Assembly: GCA_019828565.1 (NCBI GenBank)
Contig: JAHDYR010000012.1
Span: forward strand, 1,488,001 to 1,552,000
Direction: 5' to 3'
Length of the DNA: 64,000 nucleotides
Source of the DNA: Carpediemonas membranifera
Taxonomy: Eukaryota > Fornicata
Positions 40,699-49,646 of this stretch are shown here, one piece after another. A program made the translations under genes and the position numbers. The first letter of the stretch is position 1. Each line of letters starts with the position of its first letter. The notes below the pieces were generated by a model. It did not search any database and was not told the origin of the DNA. It saw only the letters and a program-made list of their open reading frames with translations.

Positions 40699-41727
40699 AT
40701 GGCTCTATTGTGGCCATTCTTTATCCATATAGATGTTTCACCTTCGCGTGTCACGAAAACTAACCCATACGGCAACGCATTCGCTCCGATTCTTATTCTC
40801 TTTGTTCTCTCCTGTCGCTTTTCACCTGCTGTTGCCTTTCCCTCTCTCCCCCCGCTCCCCCCGCTCCCCGAGCTGCCCCCACTTCCACTGCTCCCAGGAA
40901 TCCCCCCGCTGGACAGCCCAGTGATCGACCAGATCGTTCTCGTGGCCGCACTAGGGACTGCTGCGACACTCTCACTCGTCGTTATGCCGCTGGCGATTGT
41001 CATGCTCTGCTCTGCGCATCTTGTTGTTCTTGCGGCGATTATTAGGCTTCTCTTAAAGCGCAGAAAGGACCGCAAGCAGCGACAAGAGCCGCATGGCACC
41101 CGGCTCATCCACCAGAGAAGCACACCACTGAGCGAGCTTGTCGGGATGCCTGTCCTGCACCAACTGGCCGCCGGTGGGGACGTTGATGGCCTGCAGCAGC
41201 TGTGTAGACAGGGGAGCAGCCCCACGGAGCTGACTCCCGACGGTCTGACCGCGCTGCACGTTGCCGCGGACTCTGGCAACACCCGATGCGTCCAGGCGCT
41301 GCTGGCGGCGGGGGCCGGGATCAACGTCACGACCAAGGCCTCGTGGGCGGTCAGCAGCGACCGTGGTGTGCAGCGGGCGGTCTCTGAGGGCGGATTGACC
41401 CCTCTGCATATGGCCGCCCGCAGCGGGCACCACGACACCGTCAGACTGCTGCTCGAGTCTGGGGCAAACGCGTTTGCCACCTCAGCGAGCGGGCAGACGG
41501 CGAAGGACCTGGCCAAGGCGGGAAACCACGTCGCCTGCGTCCGACTGATCAACAGGGAGGGCCAGGTCCACCGCTGGTCCGTGTGCAGCGAGGACACCCT
41601 GCCCGAGCAGCCCGAGGTGTCCGACGACGAGACCCTCGGATCAGTCATGTCGGCGACGGACGTCGTGATGCCCAGGCTGACGCGCAGTCCCCTGGGGAAA
41701 CGGCAGGGCAGTAGCATTTCCCAGTAA
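40699..41727 (+). CDS. Membrane-anchored ankyrin-repeat protein
   Basis: 342 residues from the ATG at 40699, which gives an N-terminal hydrophobic segment (residues about 24-42, ending SPAVA) usable as a signal peptide or anchor; the frame is open 63 codons further upstream. A Pro/Leu repeat tract (LPPLPPLPELPPL) follows, then a transmembrane segment at about 75-113 with a basic stop-transfer (KRRKDRKQR). The C-terminal half has ankyrin repeats (DGLTALHVAADSGNTRCVQALLAAGA, GGLTPLHMAARSGHHDTVRLLLESGA, GQTAKDLAKAGN). The predicted layout is a short Pro-rich luminal part and cytosolic ankyrins. Role unknown. Confidence 0.75.
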   Translation: MALLWPFFIHIDVSPSRVTKTNPYGNAFAPILILFVLSCRFSPAVAFPSLPPLPPLPELPPLPLLPGIPPLDSPVIDQIVLVAALGTAATLSLVVMPLAIVMLCSAHLVVLAAIIRLLLKRRKDRKQRQEPHGTRLIHQRSTPLSELVGMPVLHQLAAGGDVDGLQQLCRQGSSPTELTPDGLTALHVAADSGNTRCVQALLAAGAGINVTTKASWAVSSDRGVQRAVSEGGLTPLHMAARSGHHDTVRLLLESGANAFATSASGQTAKDLAKAGNHVACVRLINREGQVHRWSVCSEDTLPEQPEVSDDETLGSVMSATDVVMPRLTRSPLGKRQGSSISQ

Positions 41728-41947
41728 AGCATATGTAGCGGGGTTAGTAATGCATGTCTGCCGTCCTGTAACATTGGTTCGCAGCACCGCTTGATTTGCC
41801 GGGCTCCCCACAGTGTAGGGTCGGGCGGCACAGGGCTTGGTCACCCCGCTATTTGGGGTACGTTTAGGGTGCGCGGCGATCCGATTTGAAGATCGCAGAA
41901 GATCTCGTGGTGCCCTTGAAAGATTCCATCGAGAAGAGCACTTGAAA

Positions 41948-43027
41948 ATGAACGCTCATGAGGTCTTTATCTCAATAGCGTGGGCTCTCTTCTGCTGCAC
42001 AGTAATAGGAGGCCTGTCGATCATCGGCGGGTCCGTGCCCGTTGCCCTCAGCGCGCTAGGCCCAAGGAACGGCCGTAGGATCCAGCTGGACACGATCTTC
42101 CTCTGGATGAACCTGTTTTGTTCAGGAATCTTCATTGGGGGTGCGTTCCTCCATCTACTGCCTGAGAGCCGGGCGGATTACGTCAAGGTCGTCGGCTCTT
42201 CATGGATCCGCAACCTGCCCGTCACCGAGGCCATTGCAGCCGTGACATGCCTGTGCATGGTGGCGATTGATCACATCTCGAGTGCCCACAACGAGGTGGG
42301 CGACCACGTCCACGGCCCGGACGGCATGGCCATATACGCCGGGTCCCACCCCGAGTCCACGGCGTCATTGGCGACGGACCCCGAGTCAGGTGCAGTCACC
42401 GCGGAGGGTGAGAGCGACGGCTGTGCAATGCCCGAGCCCCGCGACGGGGCGCTGCTGCAGTCCGACCCGGCCGACCCGCCCATGCCCACGCACCGCAAGC
42501 ACATGCACAAGCACCGCCGCAAGCACCGCTTCGAGCTCGGCGTGACGTCGCTGTTCCTCCTGGCGGCGCTCTCCTTCCACTCCTGCATCGAGGGCTTCGG
42601 CCTGGGCGTGCTGGATATCACGGACGACCGGGGCGACGCCATCGCCTTCCTGATCGCCATCGTGTCCCACAAGGGCTTCGAGGTCATGGCCTTGATGGCC
42701 GCCATCCTCAGCCACGGCACCAACGTCTTCACGGCCTGCATCCTGCTCGGGCTGTTCACCCTGGTCACGCCGGTCGGGTTAATAACCGGCGCCCTGCTGC
42801 GGCTCGGCACGGCGGGTCTCGCCCACGGGGCGGTGAAGGACGTCGTCGTCGTCATCGGAACGGCTGCCAGCGCGGGGACATTTACATATGTGGGGGTGGT
42901 GGAGATGCTGAGTGACAGCATTCACAAGGGAACGACGTCCCCACTGCACGCCAAGGCGGTCCAGCTGAGTCTGATCGCCGTCGGATTCCTCATCATGGCA
43001 GCCGTGCTGCTGCTGCCAGAGGGCTAG
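41948..43027 (+). CDS. ZIP-family (SLC39) metal transporter
   Basis: 359 residues from the ATG at 41948 (preceded by an A-rich AAA context; the open frame starts at 41837). Three transmembrane helices come first (residues about 8-32, 46-70, 92-110), then a long loop with acidic residues and a His/Lys-rich run (HRKHMHKHRRKHR), then five more helices. The fourth carries HSCIEGFGLGV, matching the ZIP signature HS-x-x-E-G-x-x-x-G, and the fifth HKGFEVMAL, matching the H-K-x-x-E motif; these His/Glu residues form the metal site. It should import zinc or iron into the cytosol. Confidence 0.88.
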   Translation: MNAHEVFISIAWALFCCTVIGGLSIIGGSVPVALSALGPRNGRRIQLDTIFLWMNLFCSGIFIGGAFLHLLPESRADYVKVVGSSWIRNLPVTEAIAAVTCLCMVAIDHISSAHNEVGDHVHGPDGMAIYAGSHPESTASLATDPESGAVTAEGESDGCAMPEPRDGALLQSDPADPPMPTHRKHMHKHRRKHRFELGVTSLFLLAALSFHSCIEGFGLGVLDITDDRGDAIAFLIAIVSHKGFEVMALMAAILSHGTNVFTACILLGLFTLVTPVGLITGALLRLGTAGLAHGAVKDVVVVIGTAASAGTFTYVGVVEMLSDSIHKGTTSPLHAKAVQLSLIAVGFLIMAAVLLLPEG

Positions 43028-43264
43028 AGGATTAGAGGTGTTTATATGTCTCCGAGCGGCCTAGTAAACTAAACCAGATAATCGGGTTATGGTTCTTAGC
43101 CCTGTCTGGTGTGACTGCGGCTTTCTCACACCACGGCTACCCTCGTCACCCAGCCCACTGTGGGGTGGGGTGAATCGGAGTCGCACCCTCAGCGGAGGAC
43201 TGGCTATAAGGTGTCTAATCGCGTCATGCTTTGCACGCGTGGTCGCTAAAGTCGAGTCATTTTG

Positions 43265-43937
43265 GAGGGTGAGTCACCTCTCGTCCAGAATAAACTGCCC
43301 ACACCTTACCTTGCTCATCCATGGTAAATCAACGCAGAGGAGAGGAGGGACCAGGCGTGTGCGAGGGCAGGCCGGGAGGCTAGCCCTCTGGCACACAGCA
43401 AAATCGGTCTGGTCGGTCAGACCCATGTCAACCCAGACACCATCAGTCAACATGGTGCGTGAATGCATGCTTTAGAGCCCAGCCCGATGCTATATCGACC
43501 ATCAATTTGGTTGCTGACATGTTCACCTGCCTTTCGAAATCCTCTCGAGTCTGCGGGTCCGAAGTTGAGCGATGCCGTCACCTCGACTACAACTATCGAA
43601 TCGCTGCCGCTCTGCCATAATGCTTGTATAGCCCTCTTACATCTGGATCCGGGCCATTATCAGCGGGCGCACACTGGAAGTATGCGTTTGGAGTCGGCCC
43701 GATCTTCGATCTCGACGGACATCGAACATGACGAGTAGAGGTCGGAGAGGGCTGAAACTCACACCATTGCACTGTAGGAGAAGCTCATACAGGATGGCTG
43801 ACCCATCTTAGTCTTTAAACTCCAAACCTTAATTTCTGGAGTCGTCGAAAATGACGACTCAGTTTGACTCAATTCACCCTCAGCCTGCACCCAATGGCAT
43901 AACACTAGGTACTAGGTCTGGGTATGGTGTGATTGCC
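43265..43937. repeat. Dispersed repeat R, copy 3 (~670 bp)
   Basis: Matches copy 2 with few differences from about 43282 to the common end GTGTGATTGCC. It includes the hairpin GAGTCGTC/GACGACTC (43839-43860). The left boundary is diffuse. Confidence 0.8.
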
Positions 43938-43999
43938 CCACTAACAGCAATGAATACAACGTCTGCCGTGCTCAGGCCGAGGGTTGATTTATCCAGCTC

Positions 44000-44798
44000 T
44001 CAGAGAGGGTCAATAAAAGTGAGCACGCCACCCGATATGAGGTTCTCTCGCCCATTAACAGTGAGCATCCCCTGTCCAATGTCGAACTTGTACCGCCAAC
44101 CGGCCATTCCCTTCTTTTTGGACTTTGTCCTTGACAAGGCGTCTATCTTGCAGACCAGGGTGTTCGGGGTGCGGTACACTGGCTCCGGGTCCTCCGACTC
44201 TGATCCCGACTCTGATTCCGACTCGGACTCCGACTCTGAGTCTGATTCAGATTCACTGCCGCTTGCCTCCTGCGGCCTCTCCTGGAATTCAGGGGGAAGC
44301 TCAACAGTAACACCGTCCTCGCCTGTGGTGACGACAGGCTGTGGCTCCGCGGGAACGTCGGAGTCGGATTCCGAGTCGCTTGGCACGTCACTGTCATCAT
44401 CCGACGCTTCCGCCTCGCTGGGGCTGGGCTCAGCGTCGCTGGCCGGCTCAGGGACAGGCTGATGTGATGCCTCTGCGGGGATGCGGGGTGGGGAAGGGGG
44501 GTCCAGCGGGCCCGGCAGCTTGACGGGCATTGGTGGGGGCGGCAGCGAGTCATACGCCTGGCGTGCACCGGGGTTGATATCATGCTGCGTAAGACGGAAG
44601 CATATAGCGAACTGAGCTTGGTTCTATGTCATCTACCGCTCCAGTGGACTTGAGAGCGTCTCGCCAAATAGAGCTGAACATATTCACATCAAACGGAGCT
44701 AGAATCGTGTTCTGCTCGAGAATTTGGGGAATACTGTTTGATACAAGCTCAATTACACGCTCATAAACAGCTCTGGTCGAGCCGTTGTCTGCATCCAT
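44000..44798 (-). CDS. TOA1: TFIIA large subunit (alpha/beta), two exons
   Basis: Exons 44613-44798 and 44000-44584 on the minus strand join over a 28-nt intron into 256 residues. The N-terminus (VYERVIELVSNSIPQILEQ, residues about 10-28, then IWRDALKS) is the four-helix-bundle half of TFIIA-alpha. The middle is an acidic Ser/Asp/Glu linker. The C-terminus (LVCKIDALSRTKSKKKG-WRYKFDIGQGMLTVNGRENLI) is the beta-barrel half, which binds TBP-DNA. TFIIA stabilises TBP at promoters of RNA polymerase II. Order and spacing fit fungal and animal TOA1/GTF2A1. The GTGCAC palindrome lies 8 bp before the start. Confidence 0.85.
44585..44612 (-). other. 28-nt spliceosomal intron in the TFIIA gene
   Basis: GTTCGC...TTACGCAG on the minus strand; without it the frame ends at 44580. 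Confidence 0.78.
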
Positions 44799-44806
44799 CG
44801 CTTGCC

Positions 44807-44818
44807 AAAGTGCACTTT
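44807..44818. promoter_or_regulatory. Candidate promoter palindrome AAAGTGCACTTT
   Basis: A perfect 12-bp palindrome, 8 bp upstream of the TFIIA start codon (minus strand). Confidence 0.5.
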
Positions 44819-45882
44819 ATGTCAAATCAGTCTGAAGGGTGCTCATCTCAGGCCCGGAGTGGCATCCGCGGGGAAGAGGGCCTGCAACGTCTGCCGTCAT
44901 CGAGATGGTTGTGCAGAATACGCCATCTTTTTTCACACATCCCTTCGCGACCTCGAATAATCGCTCTCCAAGCACCTCTGCTGCTATATTTGTGTAAGAT
45001 GCTCATTTAATACGTCTAGATCACGATTCCTCGCTTTCGCTCTTTCAGTTTCGGTCACTTCTTCGTGCCGAACTAAACAACATCAATCAGGTGCGCCGGC
45101 GGGACCCTGGAGCGGCAACAAGGTAAGTCCGCCACCATCTAATGATGTCAAAATCCTAGCTGTGCGCCACGGCGTCTTCGGACCCGGGGTATTGCATTGG
45201 CCTCTGGCCCTTGCTGCACACCGGGACATCCGCGCCACCTTACACGGCGCGGAACCCGGCTTCTAGCTAGGAGCGCGCGGGCGGTGTGTGACTGCCGCGC
45301 GGACATCAGATGGACCTAGGACAGTGAGCCTAGATGATACACTTGGACGACCCAGCAGCTGCTGGCGGTTGGCGAGTGTATGCGGGAGGGCAAGCCCGCG
45401 GCGTGGAGCCCTATCTGTGAGTCACACCATGGGAGGTCATTTTCGTCTAAAATTTCCATTTGCCAGAATTGCCCACGTGTGATGCGAGCCCGCTCTTGCC
45501 GCGCACAGTTGCACATTATTCATCGCTCAGCTATCCAAACGTTGACCTGGCTGCAAGGCGCTTGTCGGACCGTTCTTACTTATCGTTTTCTAACGACGTC
45601 ACCGTTTATTGTCTGGACTATTGCTGCCCTCCAGGCAAAGCAGAACGAGCAGAGGAACGCCCATCCAGGCTCGGAAGCACCAGCTCGTTTGCTCTCCAAC
45701 ACCATGGGGCCATTGGTCAGCGGGCCGCAGCAGACCCGGACTAAGCAGTGGGGCCGGCCCGGCCAATATGAAGGAACAGCTGGGCTGCGGGACTTCAGAG
45801 AGGGTCTAGGCGGTGAGCTCCCATGGACTTGGCCCGGGTGGCCTGAGACCGCAGGTTAAGGTTAGCACGACCGACCTACTAA
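44819..45882. other. Intergenic region, about 1.06 kb
   Basis: No supported gene. The ORF at 45380-45859 (+) has no coding-like composition and no motif. The stretch 45090-45300 is GC-rich with several short inverted repeats; I cannot match it to a tRNA or other known RNA. Confidence 0.4.
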
Positions 45883-46416
45883 ATGAAACCGGCGAATAGG
45901 CATTATGCATCGCCACACAGACAACGGCCACCACAAGTGAATCCTTGGAAGCTCAGGAATACCGGGGCGAAAGCTGCAAAGCTTCTTAACGCCGGCTACA
46001 AGAAGTCAGAGGTGTGCCGGATCCTGGGAATCGACGAGGACTTCTACGACACTATGATGGACCCTAAGGGCAGGAATAAGCGTAACAAGATGCTCCACCG
46101 TGCGAACAAGCTTTCTCAGCAGTCTCGTTCTGTCGTGTTCAATCGAGACACGAGAGTCCGCCTCCCCAAAACCAAGAGCGCGCAGAACCCGTCTTTATCA
46201 GCTGTTTCGTCCCTATCCGAGCTGCAGACCATGTCCGCGTCGATGACTTCACTGCCCAACGCAGTTGATCAGTCGTTCGAGGTCCAGCTTAACGAACTGA
46301 GGATCGTCAGACAGCACGGGTATATAGACCGGCCTCACAGTCACAGAAGGCGCCGGCGCAAGCAGCGTGGCCCTGTCCGCCGGCTTATGCGGTGGATGCG
46401 GTCCTTCATTCCATGA
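45883..46416 (+). CDS. Basic hypothetical protein
   Basis: 177 residues, ATG at 45883. The middle (AAKLLNAGYKKSEVCRILGIDEDFYDTM) looks like a small helix-turn-helix or HTH-like fold; the ends are rich in Arg, His, Ser and Pro (HRRRRRKQRGPVRRL). It is probably nucleic-acid binding, which is inference from charge only. It lies 180 bp before the KIN17 gene, in the same direction. Confidence 0.55.
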   Translation: MKPANRHYASPHRQRPPQVNPWKLRNTGAKAAKLLNAGYKKSEVCRILGIDEDFYDTMMDPKGRNKRNKMLHRANKLSQQSRSVVFNRDTRVRLPKTKSAQNPSLSAVSSLSELQTMSASMTSLPNAVDQSFEVQLNELRIVRQHGYIDRPHSHRRRRRKQRGPVRRLMRWMRSFIP

Positions 46417-46600
46417 CGGGTGCCCGTGACGTGACGATAAACTACCATAATGGGGGTCTTTCATCGCTGAATTAGCAAAGGTGGCGGTGGAGCTCTCAGT
46501 TTTTAAGGGTGAGCAGTTTAATGCATATCGACAGGAAACTGCTTCTTTGTCCTCGTGGGCGATTAAGCTCTTTTAATAGCATTCCCACAGGTCAAATTTG

Positions 46601-47230
46601 ATGTCAGGTGCAATCCATAAGGCAAAGAAACCACAGGGTCGGAAGAAGACCCGCTTTTACTGTGAGTTGTGCAAAAAGCAGTGTAGCGACGCCAATGGCT
46701 TCAAGTGTCATACTGAGACAGAGCACCACAAGCAAATGCTTCGCGTCTTCTCCGAAAACCAGGATGCGTACCTCCGCAAGCTCAGCGGCAAGTTCCACGG
46801 CGGCATGATGCGGATCATCTCGACCCGGTACGCCCGCACCGCCGTGCTGATGAACACGGTGTACAACGAGTACATCGGGGACCCACACCACGTCCATATG
46901 AACGCCACCCGGTGGACCTCGTTGTCTGGCTATACCCAGTGGCTCGCGTCGATCGGTATGGTCTGGGCCGAAGAGAGGCCCGAGGGATGGTATGTGCGGT
47001 ACATCGACAAGGACCCGACTGCCACTAAACTGCGGCTGGAGGGGGAGGAGCGCGAGAAGGCCAGGGCCAGGGCAGAGAGGGAGGCTCGGGCAGAGATGGA
47101 GGAGCAGCGGCTAGTGGAGGCGGTGGAAGACATCCCGGAAGCTGTTGTGGAGGCAGCTGTGGAGGCGCCCAAAACTATCAAGAAGGTGCTGAAGCGTGGC
47201 AAGAAAGAGAAGAGGGAGGCGCTTTTCTGA
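46601..47230 (+). CDS. KIN: KIN17-like DNA/RNA-binding protein
   Basis: 209 residues; start at the ATG at 46601. A C2H2-type zinc finger lies at residues about 21-43 (FYCELCKKQCSDANGFKCHTETEHH), followed by the conserved winged-helix part of KIN17 (VYNEYIGDPHHVHMNATRW, WYVRYIDKDP). A long charged Arg/Glu/Ala helix ends in a basic tail. Human KIN17 is about 390 residues with a C-terminal KOW domain, which is missing here, so this is a short form. The family acts in DNA replication/repair and pre-mRNA splicing. A further upstream exon cannot be excluded. Confidence 0.85.
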   Translation: MSGAIHKAKKPQGRKKTRFYCELCKKQCSDANGFKCHTETEHHKQMLRVFSENQDAYLRKLSGKFHGGMMRIISTRYARTAVLMNTVYNEYIGDPHHVHMNATRWTSLSGYTQWLASIGMVWAEERPEGWYVRYIDKDPTATKLRLEGEEREKARARAEREARAEMEEQRLVEAVEDIPEAVVEAAVEAPKTIKKVLKRGKKEKREALF

Positions 47231-47363
47231 GGAGTGAGGGTGTACATATATGCCTAGGGCCAAGTGTGGTCAAGTGACGCGTATCATGACTCATTTATGC
47301 TGACCGTAAATCCTCAGACACACCAAGCAAGACGGCCATCCAGCGATCAAACGTACTTAGCGC

Positions 47364-48717
47364 ATGGGAAAGGAGTCCAAAGATAGTATACATGATAGAT
47401 GGACTCTCAATGGATCCGGGAAGACGATTTTATGGGAAGGATGGATCATTAAGCAAGGCGGTCGCATCAAGAATTGGAAGAAGCGCTGGATGATCCTTGT
47501 TGAAGGTATGTTCCCGATCTATTCGTAACACAGGCTCCATCTTCTACTTTGCAAACTCCAGCATCACCGATTTGAAAGGATACCTCCCCCTTTGCAACTC
47601 CAAGGTGGAGACAGCCACCGAGATGCTCGTGAAGGGCTACGAGACGTTCAACTCGTTCTTCAAGGTAGTCACTGCGACCAGGACGATGGTAATGTCCGTA
47701 GAATCCGCCGACGCCCGGGCCGAGCTCCTTGAACACATCGGGGCGAGCATCAGGGTCGAGGACTACCGCGCAGACTGCTCCAGACTCGGCGTGACAGCTC
47801 TAGCAAGCGTCCTAGACATGCTTCGGGTCCATACGGTGACCAAGGATGCGACGGACAGCCGAGAGTTGGTCCTCGACCCGAGCACGACTCTGGCGCAGCT
47901 TCACTTGGTCGCAAGGCAGATTGTGCAGAGCTCTGTTGTTAGCGACCTGATACTCGACGATATTGAGCTGGGTACGAACCACTGCAAGCTCTTGGCAGAC
48001 GTGCTTTGTGCTTCAGATTCGATCAAAAAGCTCTCTTTGATTGGCTGTAGCCTCGAAGACGACGGCATGGAGCAGCTCGGCTGCGGTGTCCTGTGCTCCC
48101 TAGGCCTGCGTAAGCTCTTTCTCGACCACAACAACCTGACAAACCGAGCCGCCCGGGTCCTTGGCGACGTGCTGCAGGCTGACCCGTGCCTGGTCACACT
48201 CAGCGCCGCCCACAACAAGATAGGCCACGATGGCGCTCATATTGTCACTGCCTTGGGTCAGAACTCGACCCTCCGCCAGTTAGACCTCAGTTATAACGAC
48301 ATCGGGGACGACGGCGCCATTGCCCTCGCGGATGCCCTCTCCTGCAACGCCAAGGTCACCCACGTCGAGGTGTCGTATACAGGGATGACTGAGGCCGGCC
48401 TAGCGTACCTCGCTGGCACCCTACCCTTGTCCTCGACGCTGAAGGTGATCGGGTTGGCTGGGGCGGCAATCGATGAGGATTCAGCGAGGATTCTGGCTGA
48501 TTCAGTGCATTATACTCAATCCTTGGAGCGCATCGACATATCAAAGGCGTCTGGCCTGGAGAACTCGGCCGTCATGGCTGGAGTCGGGGGTTGTCTCGTC
48601 GAGGGTGACATCACTGGTCTTAAACTGCTCAAACTGAGGCTCAGAGCAGAGGTCCGCCGGAGACCGGCCCGACCCCTCCCGGGCCTGCCCCCCACGCCCA
48701 CTCCGAGGCAGAGGTAG
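47364..48717 (+). CDS. PH domain plus leucine-rich-repeat protein, two exons
   Basis: Exons 47364-47505 and 47534-48717 join over a 28-nt intron into 441 residues. The PH domain spans residues about 22-120 and is split by the intron: exon 1 has WEGWIIKQGGRIKNWKKRWMIL and exon 2 has IFYFANSSITDLKGYLPL. From about 190 to 390 there are ribonuclease-inhibitor-type LRRs (LRKLFLDHNNLTNRAARVLG, LRQLDLSYNDIGDDGAIALADAL, VTHVEVSYTGMTEAGLAYLA). The tail is Arg/Pro-rich. PH domains bind phosphoinositides and LRRs bind protein; the pairing resembles CARMIL-like actin regulators in principle, but no orthology is claimed. Confidence 0.82.
47506..47533 (+). other. 28-nt spliceosomal intron
   Basis: GTATGT...CGTAACACAG, phase 1, inside the PH domain. 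The 3' end resembles the branch-point-fused 3' site of diplomonad introns. Confidence 0.8.
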
Positions 48718-49262
48718 AGGTGGTGGTGGTGAGCTGGGTGTATCATAGTTGGCTTTTGATTGATTAAACCAATCAATTGTAGTCTGAATTGTCAGGCAGA
48801 AAAGAGTAGGAACTACCCAGAGCTCGTGGGGAACGTCAATGGGATCCTGGGCCTCAGAAGCTACTCGTCCTTCATACCAAGCGACATTCTTCGGAGACCA
48901 CGCGGGAGCTGAGTGCGGGTTACTGCGTCGTCGTGGAGACGTTCTGCGGGGAGGCCGAGGCGTGGTCAGGTGACTAGTGGCGACACCGACGTCGAGCGGG
49001 ATGGACATTGGATGGAGGCGGTGCGGCACTGTTCACGATAGTCGCGGACTATCTTGGCATAACCAGCCCTTGGCGAGGTTGACACGCACCCGCATGTCGT
49101 TGCGCGCTTCGGCGCCGAGGCCGACGTGCTCGCAGAGGCGCCAGATCCAGCACGACTTGTGGTCGTCCGGGTCGGCGCGCGTGTGTCCACAGCTCGCTTC
49201 CAGCAGCTCGAACCGCTAGAGCTGGAGCTCCTTGTCGTGGTGTAGTGCTACGTCTTTATGAA
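48718..49262. other. Junction between host genes and the right-hand transposon nest
   Basis: No intact gene. A short inverted repeat TGATTG/CAATCA lies near 48759-48777. On the minus strand about 49060-49230 a coding-like stretch (SCWIWRLCEHVGLGAEARNDM) is broken by stops and a frame change, so it looks like decayed coding sequence, perhaps the 3' part of a retroelement. Confidence 0.35.
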
Positions 49263-49643
49263 TCAATCAATACTCTTGACCATCATCTTGACCTGGGCGG
49301 GTGCAGCTCTTTGGGTCTGCCCCACCACAGCTACCTCCCCTTCCTGAGCGGCAGCCGCACTGACCAAGAACTCGTCCAATGCCTTCAGGTCCCGCACCAC
49401 ATAGTATGGCTCCCATGTGGGTACCTGAGGGACCTAGTCAACGAGGTACCCAACCTCGCCGAGCTCGGTGACCCTGTGGTCACTGATCGCTCGAACCATC
49501 TTCTCACCCATGTCGCGTCCGATGAGTTGGACCAGATCCTCGTGTGTCGCGTCCTTGTGCGCCTTGAATGGAATGATGCGCTCAAAGTGTGTGCCTCGAA
49601 CCGGCGGATGAGCACGGAAGAACGGAGAGGCTTTATCTGACAA
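49263..49643 (-). pseudogene. Chromodomain remnant N (retroelement pol 3' end)
   Basis: This minus-strand frame reads like the pol C-terminus of a chromodomain retroelement: a linker with IIPFKAHKDATHEDLVQLIGRD, then GYLVD, a TAG where a Trp codon (TGG) is expected (49434-49436), then VPTWEPYYVVRDLKALDEFL in the same frame. It starts 3 bp beyond the stop of element G pol, which already ends in its own chromodomain. It may be the remnant of another element, or a second decayed chromodomain of G. Confidence 0.6.
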
Positions 49644-49646
49644 AAC

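Noticed and set aside
45090-45300. Possible tRNA or structured RNA in a GC-rich intergenic stretch
   Set aside because: No A/B-box pair with cloverleaf pairing could be found; only generic hairpins.
45380-45859. ORF of 159 codons between TFIIA and the basic hypothetical gene
   Set aside because: Composition and residues look random; no motif, no intron-based extension.
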